A stretch of DNA of 6,303 bases, from NCBI GenBank assembly GCA_017452305.1, contig JAFTMQ010000188.1:1-6303 (forward strand). Direction: 5' to 3'. Position numbers and translations under genes: made by a program. This stretch comes from Clostridia bacterium (lineage in GTDB: Bacteria; Bacillota; Clostridia; Christensenellales; Borkfalkiaceae). Position 1 is the first letter of the stretch. Each line of letters opens with the position of its first letter. This document shows, piece after piece, positions 1 to 6,302 of this stretch. A model generated the notes under the pieces. It was not told where the DNA came from and searched no databases. It was given only the letters and a program-made list of their open reading frames with translations.

Positions 1-394
1 CATTCTTGCCCGAGCCGAGGTTTGCTCTGTCGCTCTTGCTCGTGTTCGTCGTTTGGAATACTTGCAAATATTCCGCATTGTATTCACTCGAATTGGTAAG
101 CAACGCACCTGCGTTCATACCGTCGTAGCTCGTATCGTTTGCCGTCCAAGCTTCCGAGCCGTTCGTCTTTGCGTTCATCGAATAGTTGGGTGCGTTCTTG
201 CCCGAACCAAGGTTTGCTCTGTCGCTCTTGCTCGTATCCGTCTTTTGGAATACTTGCAGATATTCCGCGTTATATTCGCTGGAATTTGTAATCAACGTGC
301 CTGCGTTCGTACCATTATGACTTGTATCGTTCGCCGTCCAAGCTTCCGAGCCGTTCGTCTTTGCGTTCATTGAATAGTTGGGTGCGTTCTTGCC
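1..394 (-). repeat. Tandem 192-bp (64-aa) coding repeat, two full units plus the start of a third
   Basis: Unit 1 is 394-203 (residues 707-770), unit 2 is 202-11 (771-834), and unit 3 starts at 10 and is cut by the edge. Each unit begins GKNAPNYSMNAKTNGSEAW and ends SKSDRANLGS. By hand comparison units 1 and 2 differ at 7 of 64 residues and about 23 of 192 bases, with no indel. The frame is kept exactly, so the array adds length to the protein. Differences are unevenly spread: 141-202 against 333-394 has one mismatch, while 91-140 against 283-332 has about twelve. Further units probably lie to the left of the window. Confidence 0.95.
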
Positions 395-2512
395 CGTGAA
401 TTGCGTCATAATCCAAACGTTGCCACCCTTTGCACCCATATCGAAGGATACAAATTGATTTACAACGCCCTCTGCCGTAACGCCTTTCGTCGCTTGCACC
501 TTATTCAAGGTTGCTTCCGCGCTAAGCTTCAACACCTTTTCCTCGGGCTCATCCCCGCCGTCGTCTACTACGCGGCCGTCGTTGAATACTTCGCCGAGTA
601 CACGGGTGGGAACAAAGTTGCTTCCCTCGGAAGGTTGTTTTGCTTCGCAAAGCGTAATAAGCTGTTCTCTATATTCGTAAGAAGCCGTAATATTATAGAG
701 AAGTGCATCCAAGGTTTTTGCGGGTTTCGCATAAGAGAAGGTAACGCTTTCAGGACCTTGCAAGCTTCCGCCTACGTTTACGCCGATGTTACCCATATAG
801 GTTGCATACGTACCGCCCAAAACGTGCGTTGCGTGCGTTGCTTCGCCAACCGATTTACTAACCAACGTAAGCGTGCCGTTTTCGTCAACGGTGAAGAGGT
901 ACGCCGTCAATCTTGCGCTGTTCGTCATACTTTCGGGAATGATTTCATAGCCTACGATTTGGATATAACGCACGTTATCCTTGTAGTTATACATACCCAT
1001 ATTAAGACCGTCGTCAACAGAGCCGCGGAATTCGTAATGCGTTTGATAACCTCTATAAAGAACGATGTCTTTCCAAGCTCTTTCGGACGTATTGCAAAGC
1101 AACATACCGCCGGGCGTATATTCTTTGCCGAGCATATTGCCTGCCGCGTCTTTCTTAATGGTGTATGCGCCATCCCATTCGGACGTCAAGTTTAATACTT
1201 GAATACCGTAGTTAGGCGCGTTTTTGCCTACGAATTCCGACAAGAACCATACGTCACTTGCTTCTTCCATATCAAAAGCAACCCATTCTACGCCGGTTGC
1301 AACACCTGCCGTCGCTTGAATTTGCTTAAATGTCGTGGTGCCAAGCTCGCCCGTAACCACTCTAATTTCCGCCGTTTCGGTTACGTTTCCGTTCTCGAAC
1401 GTACCGTAAACTTGTACGGGTACGTCCGTGTCCGGTGCATACGTACCTTGCAACGCGTGCGAACGAACATCCGCATCGTAGGTGTATTCTTGACCGTTTT
1501 CAATAACGGTGTACTTTTCTACGAAGTAACGGGTAGGCCAGCTTACGATGTCCATCTCTTTGGTAAGCGCCAATGCCGTATATACGCGGCCAACGGAAAT
1601 GGGCTCCGTAATCGCCGCTCCCTTATAGACCGCGCCGTCGAAAACGGGCGCAACCTTTACCATATATTCCGCGTCGGGATAAACTGTTTCGTCCGTAAAC
1701 GCGAACGCAGGCTCGGTAACGTCTATATAATCGTTATCATCTACCCATACGCGATATGCCGTAGCGCCTTCGATAGCTGTCCAACTCAACGTTTTCGCGA
1801 GCGGATCGTAAGAGGTTTCTACTTTTGCCGCCGCATACGTAGCGTTAAATGCATTCACGGTAATCGTCGTTTGCGCGCTGCCCTTTGCGTTTTCCGCTTT
1901 TACGTCAAATACGTAAACGCCCTCGTTGGCGAAGGTGAACTCGGTAGCCGTGTCGGGAATTTGAACGTCCGTTTGGTCCTCTACGCCCTCTACAACACTC
2001 GTAAAATCATAGGACAAGAATTGAAGCTGCGATTCGAGATTGCCAGGCGTTACAACGTATTGGCTCGCCGTGAAAATTTCTTCAAACGATCTCGTTGCGC
2101 CTTTGCTTGCGGTGGGAATTCTGCCCGATTCTTGGAATTTAGGCGCTTCCGGCAATACGTTAATGGTGCAAGTCAAGTATGTAGATTTCCCGTTTAAAAT
2201 ACGTTCAATCGTAAACGTGTACGTCGTTTCTTGTTCCAAAATGAAAATCATCGAGTTCAACGGTTTATCCGTGACCTGCACGCCGTTGATCGCATCGTAA
2301 TAGCTTACGTATAACTTATATTCCGCATCGTCATTTTCTTCCAAATAATTTCTGAAATACACTTGCTCGGTAATCCCCATTTCCGTGGGAACTTCTTCCG
2401 TGAATTCAAACGGGGGCACTTTACCGCCGTCTTTTCCGCAAGAACAAGCAACCATACCCGTAGCGACAAATGACATTGCCAACACTAAAAACAGTTGTTT
2501 AAATTTTCTCAT
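1..2512 (-). CDS. Large multidomain repeat lipoprotein, probable surface glycan-binding partner of the importer (3' end missing)
   Basis: The frame from ATG at 2512 stays open for 837 codons to the window edge without a stop. The N-terminus (MRKFKQLFLV, hydrophobic stretch, then MVAC) is a lipoprotein signal with Cys23 as the lipid anchor, so the protein sits on the outer face of the membrane. A first beta-rich region spans about 35-125. A PKD/Ig-like segment follows at about 165-222, ending VYVFDVKAENAKGSAQTTITV. An Fn3-like segment runs at about 225-305, with LSWTAIEGATAYRVWVDD. A further segment follows (about 310-388). Then comes module A (391 to about 620), containing FDM...VWFLSEFVGKNAPNY and beta-sandwich strands such as YIQIVGYEI. 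An acidic linker DDGGDEPEE (650-658) leads into module B (from about 667), which repeats the VQAT, FDM and GKNAPNY landmarks and passes into the 64-aa tandem array. No catalytic motif was recognised. Binding of a polysaccharide imported by the neighbouring system is inferred from context. Confidence 0.85.
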   Translation of the reverse strand, partial: MRKFKQLFLVLAMSFVATGMVACSCGKDGGKVPPFEFTEEVPTEMGITEQVYFRNYLEENDDAEYKLYVSYYDAINGVQVTDKPLNSMIFILEQETTYTFTIERILNGKSTYLTCTINVLPEAPKFQESGRIPTASKGATRSFEEIFTASQYVVTPGNLESQLQFLSYDFTSVVEGVEDQTDVQIPDTATEFTFANEGVYVFDVKAENAKGSAQTTITVNAFNATYAAAKVETSYDPLAKTLSWTAIEGATAYRVWVDDNDYIDVTEPAFAFTDETVYPDAEYMVKVAPVFDGAVYKGAAITEPISVGRVYTALALTKEMDIVSWPTRYFVEKYTVIENGQEYTYDADVRSHALQGTYAPDTDVPVQVYGTFENGNVTETAEIRVVTGELGTTTFKQIQATAGVATGVEWVAFDMEEASDVWFLSEFVGKNAPNYGIQVLNLTSEWDGAYTIKKDAAGNMLGKEYTPGGMLLCNTSERAWKDIVLYRGYQTHYEFRGSVDDGLNMGMYNYKDNVRYIQIVGYEIIPESMTNSARLTAYLFTVDENGTLTLVSKSVGEATHATHVLGGTYATYMGNIGVNVGGSLQGPESVTFSYAKPAKTLDALLYNITASYEYREQLITLCEAKQPSEGSNFVPTRVLGEVFNDGRVVDDGGDEPEEKVLKLSAEATLNKVQATKGVTAEGVVNQFVSFDMGAKGGNVWIMTQFTGKNAPNYSMNAKTNGSEAWTANDTSHNGTNAGTLITNSSEYNAEYLQVFQKTDTSKSDRANLGSGKNAPNYSMNAKTNGSEAWTANDTSYDGMNAGALLTNSSEYNAEYLQVFQTTNTSKSDRANLGSGKN
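1022..1342 (-). repeat. Module A, diverged homologue of the region that carries the tandem array
   Basis: Residues 391-497 of the lipoprotein line up with residues 667-770. Shared landmarks, in order, are QIQATAGV against KVQATKGV, VAFDM against VSFDM, VWFLSEFVGKNAPNY against VWIMTQFTGKNAPNY, an EWDGAY/EAWTAN position, and GGMLLCNTSE against AGTLITNSSE. Similarity is clear at the landmarks and weak between them, so this is an old domain duplication, distinct from the near-identical 64-aa tandem units. Module A carries only one GKNAPNY segment and continues into further strands up to about residue 620. The 64-aa array is therefore an expansion within module B. Confidence 0.75.
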
Positions 2513-2518
2513 CTTTTA

Positions 2519-2524
2519 CTCCTT
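2519..2524 (-). promoter_or_regulatory. Shine-Dalgarno site of the large lipoprotein
   Basis: The minus strand reads AAGGAG, 6 nt before the ATG at 2512. This near-ideal site contrasts with the weak sites of the two permeases and suggests the lipoprotein is translated independently and strongly. Confidence 0.8.
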
Positions 2525-2534
2525 AATTTTTTTT

Positions 2535-2558
2535 ATAAAACCCTTTGGGGTGTTTTAT
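2535..2558 (-). other. Intergenic hairpin between permease 2 and the large lipoprotein
   Basis: On the plus strand ATAAAACCC (2535-2543) can pair with GGG plus TTTTAT (2548-2558) around a TTTG loop, with a 2-nt TG bulge. The minus-strand transcript would form the same stem starting 1 nt after the permease 2 stop codon. It is followed there by an A tract, not a U tract, so it is not a canonical terminator in the direction of transcription. In the plus direction it is followed by TT then AG, also weak. It may protect the 3' end of the importer message or mark a processing point that separates importer and lipoprotein expression. The structure is short and AT-rich, so a chance origin is possible. 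Confidence 0.35.
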
Positions 2559-2559
2559 T

Positions 2560-3432
2560 TTAGCCTTTTAACCCACCGACAGACATGTTTGTGAGCATCA
2601 ATTTTTGTCCAGACGCAAATAACGTTAACGGTACGAGCGCCGACAGCATAACCAAGCCGAAGAATGCCGGTTTTCCCGCAAGAAGTGCCGACGGGGTTTC
2701 GTCCGCGATCCAAATACCCAATGCAAGGTTGGGATAATTCGTCCAATAAATTTGCGGCGTCGTATAGTTGTTCCACGCGCCCATAACCGCATTGATATAC
2801 AGCGCCAACACACACGGGAAGGCTTGCGGCAATACCACGTGGCAAAATACCTGCAAACAGGTTGCCCCGTCCATAAACGCCGCTTCGCTGTATTCCTTGC
2901 TAATCCCTTTAAAATAGCCGTACATAATCAACGCTTGCATATCAAAGCCCGTGAAATAGGTAATGATATACAACGGATTTTTGACAAGCTGCAACGTACG
3001 CATCAGCTTGTACGCCGCCGCGCCAGCACCGATAACGGGAATGGTGATACGGAAAATAATAATGCCGTATATAAACTTCTTCGCGGGGAAATTATACCGC
3101 GCCAAGGGATAGGCAACCATCATACTCGCAAGAATATTCAATGCCTGCGAGCCAAACGCTTGCCAAAAGGAATTAAACGCCATTTCCCAAAAGCCATAGC
3201 TCCCGATTTTCGTTTGGAAAAACGCGCCGTAGCACGCCAAGCTCCAACTCTCGGGCAATTTTGAAAGCGCACCCTCCTCGTAAAATTCCGTTACGCTCTT
3301 TAACGAGTTCGTAAAGCAGAAAAACAAGGGGTACAAGCAGAGAAACGAGAATGCGACGAACAATATAAAGTAGAACACGTAAACGGCAATCCGCCCTTTA
3401 TCCTGTTTAATTTTATTTTTCTTTGCCATCAT
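2560..3432 (-). CDS. Sugar ABC importer permease 2 (MalG-like, CUT1)
   Basis: This is the second channel subunit, 290 aa from the ATG at 3432 (MMAKKNKIKQ). The same frame stays open far upstream into permease 1, but that extension only reads permease 1 out of frame. The ATG pair at 3432/3429, 5 nt after the permease 1 stop, fits the usual MalG-type length and its Lys-rich cytoplasmic N-terminus followed by a membrane segment (about 15-42). The coupling loop matches the classical consensus exactly: E183-A-A, three residues, G189, nine residues, V199, one residue, L201-P202. The C-terminus (MLTNMSVGGLKG) is the ending typical of this subunit, where GGLKG or GAVKG is usual. Further hydrophobic segments lie near 88-110, 119-140, 155-175, 203-222 and 255-275. 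No ATPase gene follows. Confidence 0.9.
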   Translation of the reverse strand: MMAKKNKIKQDKGRIAVYVFYFILFVAFSFLCLYPLFFCFTNSLKSVTEFYEEGALSKLPESWSLACYGAFFQTKIGSYGFWEMAFNSFWQAFGSQALNILASMMVAYPLARYNFPAKKFIYGIIIFRITIPVIGAGAAAYKLMRTLQLVKNPLYIITYFTGFDMQALIMYGYFKGISKEYSEAAFMDGATCLQVFCHVVLPQAFPCVLALYINAVMGAWNNYTTPQIYWTNYPNLALGIWIADETPSALLAGKPAFFGLVMLSALVPLTLFASGQKLMLTNMSVGGLKG

Positions 3433-3437
3433 ACAAC

Positions 3438-4406
3438 TCAATATTCCACAGGCGGGAACGCTTTTTCTAACCCGTATTTGCCTAATAATACGACGGGGAT
3501 CGTCATAAACGTAAGCGTTACGCCTATCGCCGCGGGGTATCCGTAGAACGCGTTCATCGTATCCGCCGAGCCTGCAAGCTGCCAAGTGAGATAATACAAA
3601 TAGAAGCCCATCGTCCCCGTATCATTCGTACCTTGTGTGTATAGGAATACGTTCCCGTCGAACGTGAGCATCACCGCAAGGTTGGTGATCATACACACGA
3701 CTACCGTTTGCCAAACAAGCGGAACGGCTACGAGGAAAAACTCGGAAATGAAGTTCAAGCCCTCTAATCTTCCGACCTCGAAAAGCTGTTCTGGAATACG
3801 CGCATAAGCGCCCGTGATAATCATATTGAAACCGATTACGTGCGGCACGATGTTGATAATCATAATCGTCGGCCAAGCCGTTTGCTTGGAAAACAAAAGT
3901 CCGTAGGTTTTTACTTCCAACGAAAGCTCTATCCCTAATTTCCCTGCCAACGTTTCCACGGGTCCGCCAACCGCCACAAGATATTTCATTATGATAACCC
4001 ATACCATACCGCCTAAAATGGACGGAATCATAAAGATTACACGGAAAATATAGTGTCCCGGCATTTTTTTATACAGTATATATGAGGAAAACATACCAGG
4101 CAAAACGCACACTACGTAAATCCAAAACCATAAATGTACCGTTCGTCCCAAAATCGCCGTCAAATTCCAACCGTACATATCTTTATGAATAAAAGCATTA
4201 AATACCGTTTTAAAATTATCAAACGTGGGATTGCCCTGCGGATCTTGGAAGGCAAGCATTATCGAACTAAAATTCGTATATACCCAAAACAAACAGAAAG
4301 ACACCAAGGGTAAGCCTACCATTATGTAGCAGAACACAAACGCATTGCGATCCTCAAAATTATATTTTTGTTTAAATAAGCTCTTCCTTCGTTCTTTATC
4401 TATCAT
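3438..4406 (-). CDS. Sugar ABC importer permease 1 (MalF-like, CUT1)
   Basis: This 322-aa integral membrane protein is the first of two permease subunits forming the import channel. About six hydrophobic segments are visible, near residues 22-42, 90-112, 121-143, 179-199, 224-246 and 288-308. The cytoplasmic coupling loop that docks the ATPase is recognisable at about 206-229 as a variant EAA motif: E210-V-G, then three residues, G216, nine residues, V226, and V228-P229. A divergent EAA loop is common in the MalF-side subunit. The N-terminus is a short charged cytoplasmic stretch (DKERRKSLFKQK), as in UgpA/LacF/MsmF-type subunits. The ATG lies inside the preceding gene's stop (ATGA), with only a weak ribosome site, so translation probably depends on reinitiation. 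Permease 2 starts 5 nt after its stop. Confidence 0.9.
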   Translation of the reverse strand: MIDKERRKSLFKQKYNFEDRNAFVFCYIMVGLPLVSFCLFWVYTNFSSIMLAFQDPQGNPTFDNFKTVFNAFIHKDMYGWNLTAILGRTVHLWFWIYVVCVLPGMFSSYILYKKMPGHYIFRVIFMIPSILGGMVWVIIMKYLVAVGGPVETLAGKLGIELSLEVKTYGLLFSKQTAWPTIMIINIVPHVIGFNMIITGAYARIPEQLFEVGRLEGLNFISEFFLVAVPLVWQTVVVCMITNLAVMLTFDGNVFLYTQGTNDTGTMGFYLYYLTWQLAGSADTMNAFYGYPAAIGVTLTFMTIPVVLLGKYGLEKAFPPVEY

Positions 4407-6085
4407 AATTTATAGCCTGCTCTTTCCATGTAAGTTTTCCAATTGTTTTTCGTATTATCCTTCACTTTCCCGAACACAGTTGCCGCCAACGCCGCATAAT
4501 CTCTGTTTGCGGGATTTGCAATCGCACCGATTTCCGTGGCAACCTTTACGGCGATTTGCGCGTCGTAGCCGGGAAGCAAGAAAAGATTTGTCTTTTGACG
4601 GAGCGTACCGGGCACAAGGCTCGACGTAGAACCATAGGTAAACGTTTTTAAGATGTTCGCCGCGCCTTTGGTGAATTCCCACTTATATTCGCTGTTGTCA
4701 AGCGTGGAATATGCGCTCAACATACCGTATTTCGCTGCAATTCTCGCCGCGTCGGGGCTTGCCAACATACGGAAGAATAATTCGCAAATTTCCTTCTTTT
4801 CCGTACCTTTGGTGATGTACCAACCCCAACCTACACCGTCCGTATATGCAATACTGCGTGCGTCGCGTACACGTTCGATTTGCGTTTCTTCGTCAAGCTC
4901 TACCGAAAAGGCAGTCTTCACTTCCGATTTGATGGTTGCGTTGTCTTTACCGCTGTCAACGCCTGCGATGATTGCGCTAAGGATATCGTCGCACTTTTCA
5001 GCGTCTTGTCCCGAGCCGTCCAATTTCAGATTGACGCCGAGCTTGGACATTACGGGGAAGTTGATAAAGGTAACGTCGTTAAGGTATTGGCTATAATTTG
5101 CACGCACCTCGTTCAAGAAGAATTCGCCGTCCGTCATAAACGCCGCTTTACCCGTGATAATTCTCGAATGCGCGGTGTGGTGGTCTTGCCCAATCGAGCC
5201 GATGGTCGAATACGCCGTATCGTACTGTTGAATAAATACTTCCAAAACGTCCTTGATGGCTTCGTTTTCGTACATTTTGTAACCTTCTGCAAGGTTGCTG
5301 CCTTCCTTTAACAAGCTATCCATCATAAAGAACTCGTCGTAAGCTTCCGAGCCCAACATTTGCGCCAAGTTTGTATACAAGGAATTTATCGCATACGCCG
5401 CCGCCGTATCGCCGCCCCACGTCGTAGGATAAATGCCCGTTTCCGAAGTGCCGCCTCTGCCGTTTGCGCCGTTGTAGATAGCGTCGTAAGCGTCAAAAAG
5501 CTCGTCCGTCGTACGAGGCATTTCCGTAATACCGTATTTTGCAAGCAATTTCGTGTTGCATACGATACCTCTCGTCGTCATCGTCGCGCCGTAGCCATAA
5601 TAATTTTCCTGCTCTTCATCCATAATCAAATACTTGCCGCTGTTTCTTACGCTGTTTTTCAACGGCTCGCTACCTTCCGTACCATCAAAATTGATATAGG
5701 TAGAATCATACAAATTATTAAGGTCTTCAACGCAGATACCAAATTCCTCGTCAAGCACGTCTTGTACGTTGACAACCTCGGGCATATAAATATCAACGCC
5801 GGTCATCATACCCAAGCGCATTTCCGAAAGCGCCGTTCTGCCCGTCAACGTGGGATCGGGTTCAAGCAAGTTTACCTTATACCCCTCGTCTTTGTACAGC
5901 GTATTAAACGCTTCCGCAACCTCGGTAACAAAACCCGTGCCGTAACCTTGTACGCGCCAAGCAACGTTGATGGTTCCCTCGTCAGTTGAAACGCCTCTAC
6001 GCGCAGGGCCGCAACCCGTCGCGAAGCCAACGGAACTTATCATCGTTGCCGCAAGCGAAACTGCTAATAATTTTCTTATTTTCAT
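4403..6085 (-). CDS. Extracellular solute-binding lipoprotein of a CUT1-type sugar ABC importer
   Basis: This 560-aa protein should be the membrane-anchored receptor that captures a carbohydrate outside the cell and hands it to the two permeases encoded directly downstream. The N-terminus (MKIRKLL, a hydrophobic stretch, then ATGC) is a lipoprotein signal peptide with the lipid-attachment cysteine at residue 25. The mature part shows family 1 binding-protein features: an early strand TINVAWRVQGYG (about 38-49), the NTKLLAKYGI segment with a following PRTTDELFDAYDAI (about 177-203), GKAAFMTDGEFF (about 312-323), and an aromatic-rich GVGWGWYITKGTEKKE region (about 417-432). It is longer than the roughly 400-450 aa usual for simple CUT1 receptors, in the range of the long receptors often used for oligosaccharides. 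The ligand cannot be read from the sequence. Its stop overlaps the start of permease 1 by 4 nt (ATGA), implying translational coupling. Family assignment is strong; substrate is unknown. Confidence 0.9.
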   Translation of the reverse strand: MKIRKLLAVSLAATMISSVGFATGCGPARRGVSTDEGTINVAWRVQGYGTGFVTEVAEAFNTLYKDEGYKVNLLEPDPTLTGRTALSEMRLGMMTGVDIYMPEVVNVQDVLDEEFGICVEDLNNLYDSTYINFDGTEGSEPLKNSVRNSGKYLIMDEEQENYYGYGATMTTRGIVCNTKLLAKYGITEMPRTTDELFDAYDAIYNGANGRGGTSETGIYPTTWGGDTAAAYAINSLYTNLAQMLGSEAYDEFFMMDSLLKEGSNLAEGYKMYENEAIKDVLEVFIQQYDTAYSTIGSIGQDHHTAHSRIITGKAAFMTDGEFFLNEVRANYSQYLNDVTFINFPVMSKLGVNLKLDGSGQDAEKCDDILSAIIAGVDSGKDNATIKSEVKTAFSVELDEETQIERVRDARSIAYTDGVGWGWYITKGTEKKEICELFFRMLASPDAARIAAKYGMLSAYSTLDNSEYKWEFTKGAANILKTFTYGSTSSLVPGTLRQKTNLFLLPGYDAQIAVKVATEIGAIANPANRDYAALAATVFGKVKDNTKNNWKTYMERAGYKL

Positions 6086-6094
6086 AAACAAATT

Positions 6095-6099
6095 CCTCC
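6095..6099 (-). promoter_or_regulatory. Shine-Dalgarno site that fixes the binding-protein start
   Basis: The minus strand reads GGAGG here, followed by 9 nt and then ATG at 6085. A TTG two codons upstream, at 6091, is in frame but only 3 nt from GGAGG, which is too close for efficient initiation. The ATG at 6085 is therefore the better start. Confidence 0.8.
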
Positions 6100-6122
6100 G
6101 TTTACATATTTTATTTTTTCTT

Positions 6123-6155
6123 CTTTGCGCTACCGTTCGTTGCTACGGCGCAAAG
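6123..6155 (-). promoter_or_regulatory. Hairpin / operator-like palindrome upstream of the importer
   Basis: CTTTGCG at 6123-6129 pairs with CGCAAAG at 6149-6155. After a 3-nt bulge, CCGT at 6133-6136 pairs with ACGG at 6145-6148, leaving an 8-nt loop. The outer arms can also be read as an 8-bp inverted repeat, CTTTGCGC and GCGCAAAG. On the transcribed (minus) strand the stem is followed by an A-rich stretch, not a U tract, so it does not look like a classical intrinsic terminator for the upstream gene. A weak promoter-like pair sits just before it on the minus strand: TTGTTT at 6184-6179, an 18-nt spacer, and TATAGC at 6160-6155. This would put the palindrome over the start site, as expected for a repressor operator or a 5'-UTR stem. 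The inverted repeat is seen directly; its role is inferred. Confidence 0.45.
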
Positions 6156-6176
6156 CTATAAATGCGTTGAAACACG

Positions 6177-6302
6177 TTAAACAATCCAACCAAACCACCC
6201 CGGCGTAATCAACCTCTTGCCAAGAACGCGCACGGGCGTTGGATCTATACACCAATCGCCAAGGTCGGATTTCACCATAAGCTTGTATGGCAATCTTATA
6301 AA
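6177..6302 (-). CDS. 3' end of an unidentified upstream gene (partial)
   Basis: Reading the minus strand from the right edge, one frame stays open for 41 codons and ends with TAA at 6179-6177. The visible C-terminus runs through PYKLMVKSDLGDW and VRVLGKRLITPGWFGWIV. I prefer this frame because its composition (Gly, Trp, Lys, Val, few Arg) resembles the real proteins here. The competing minus frame, starting at 6303, stays open to about 6134 but gives an Arg-rich peptide like the out-of-frame translations elsewhere in the window. The tail ends 91 nt before the binding-protein start, on the same strand, so this gene could belong to the same transcription unit or simply precede it. I do not recognise the family from 41 residues and assign no function. 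Position 6303 is the last base of a preceding incomplete codon. Confidence 0.5.
   Translation of the reverse strand, partial: FIRLPYKLMVKSDLGDWCIDPTPVRVLGKRLITPGWFGWIV

Noticed and set aside
53..373. Plus-strand 106-aa open frame with an internally repeated sequence
   Set aside because: The repeat comes from the 192-bp tandem unit of the minus-strand gene read in antisense. It has no independent coding support.
1..394. CRISPR array suggested by regular repeats
   Set aside because: The period is 192 bp, repeats are contiguous without unique spacers, and the whole array is an in-frame part of the lipoprotein gene.
401..2197. Two long plus-strand open frames (401-1195 and 1199-2197) opposite the lipoprotein gene
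   Set aside because: They are antisense shadows. Their products are rich in Arg, Cys and Val with no domain logic, while the minus frame gives a lipobox, clear domains and an uninterrupted 837 codons. They stay open because the minus-strand gene rarely uses codons that read as stops in that plus frame.
2535..2558. Intrinsic terminator after permease 2
   Set aside because: The stem is interrupted by a bulge, and the minus-strand transcript has an A tract after it instead of a U tract, so termination in the direction of transcription is not supported.
3433..3585. N-terminal extension of permease 2 to an upstream start at 3585
   Set aside because: This stretch is permease 1 read out of frame. 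The ATG at 3432, just after the permease 1 stop, gives the usual subunit length and a normal N-terminus.
4345..6161. Several plus-strand open frames opposite the binding-protein gene
   Set aside because: All overlap a well-supported minus-strand receptor with a signal peptide and family motifs. Their translations are low-complexity, Arg/Ser-rich shadows.
6168..6183. Catabolite-repression (cre)-like site TGTTTAACGTGTTTCA on the minus strand
   Set aside because: It has TG, central CG and CA, but the spacing is 16 nt where cre is 14, and the half-sites match poorly. It also overlaps the stop codon of the upstream gene.
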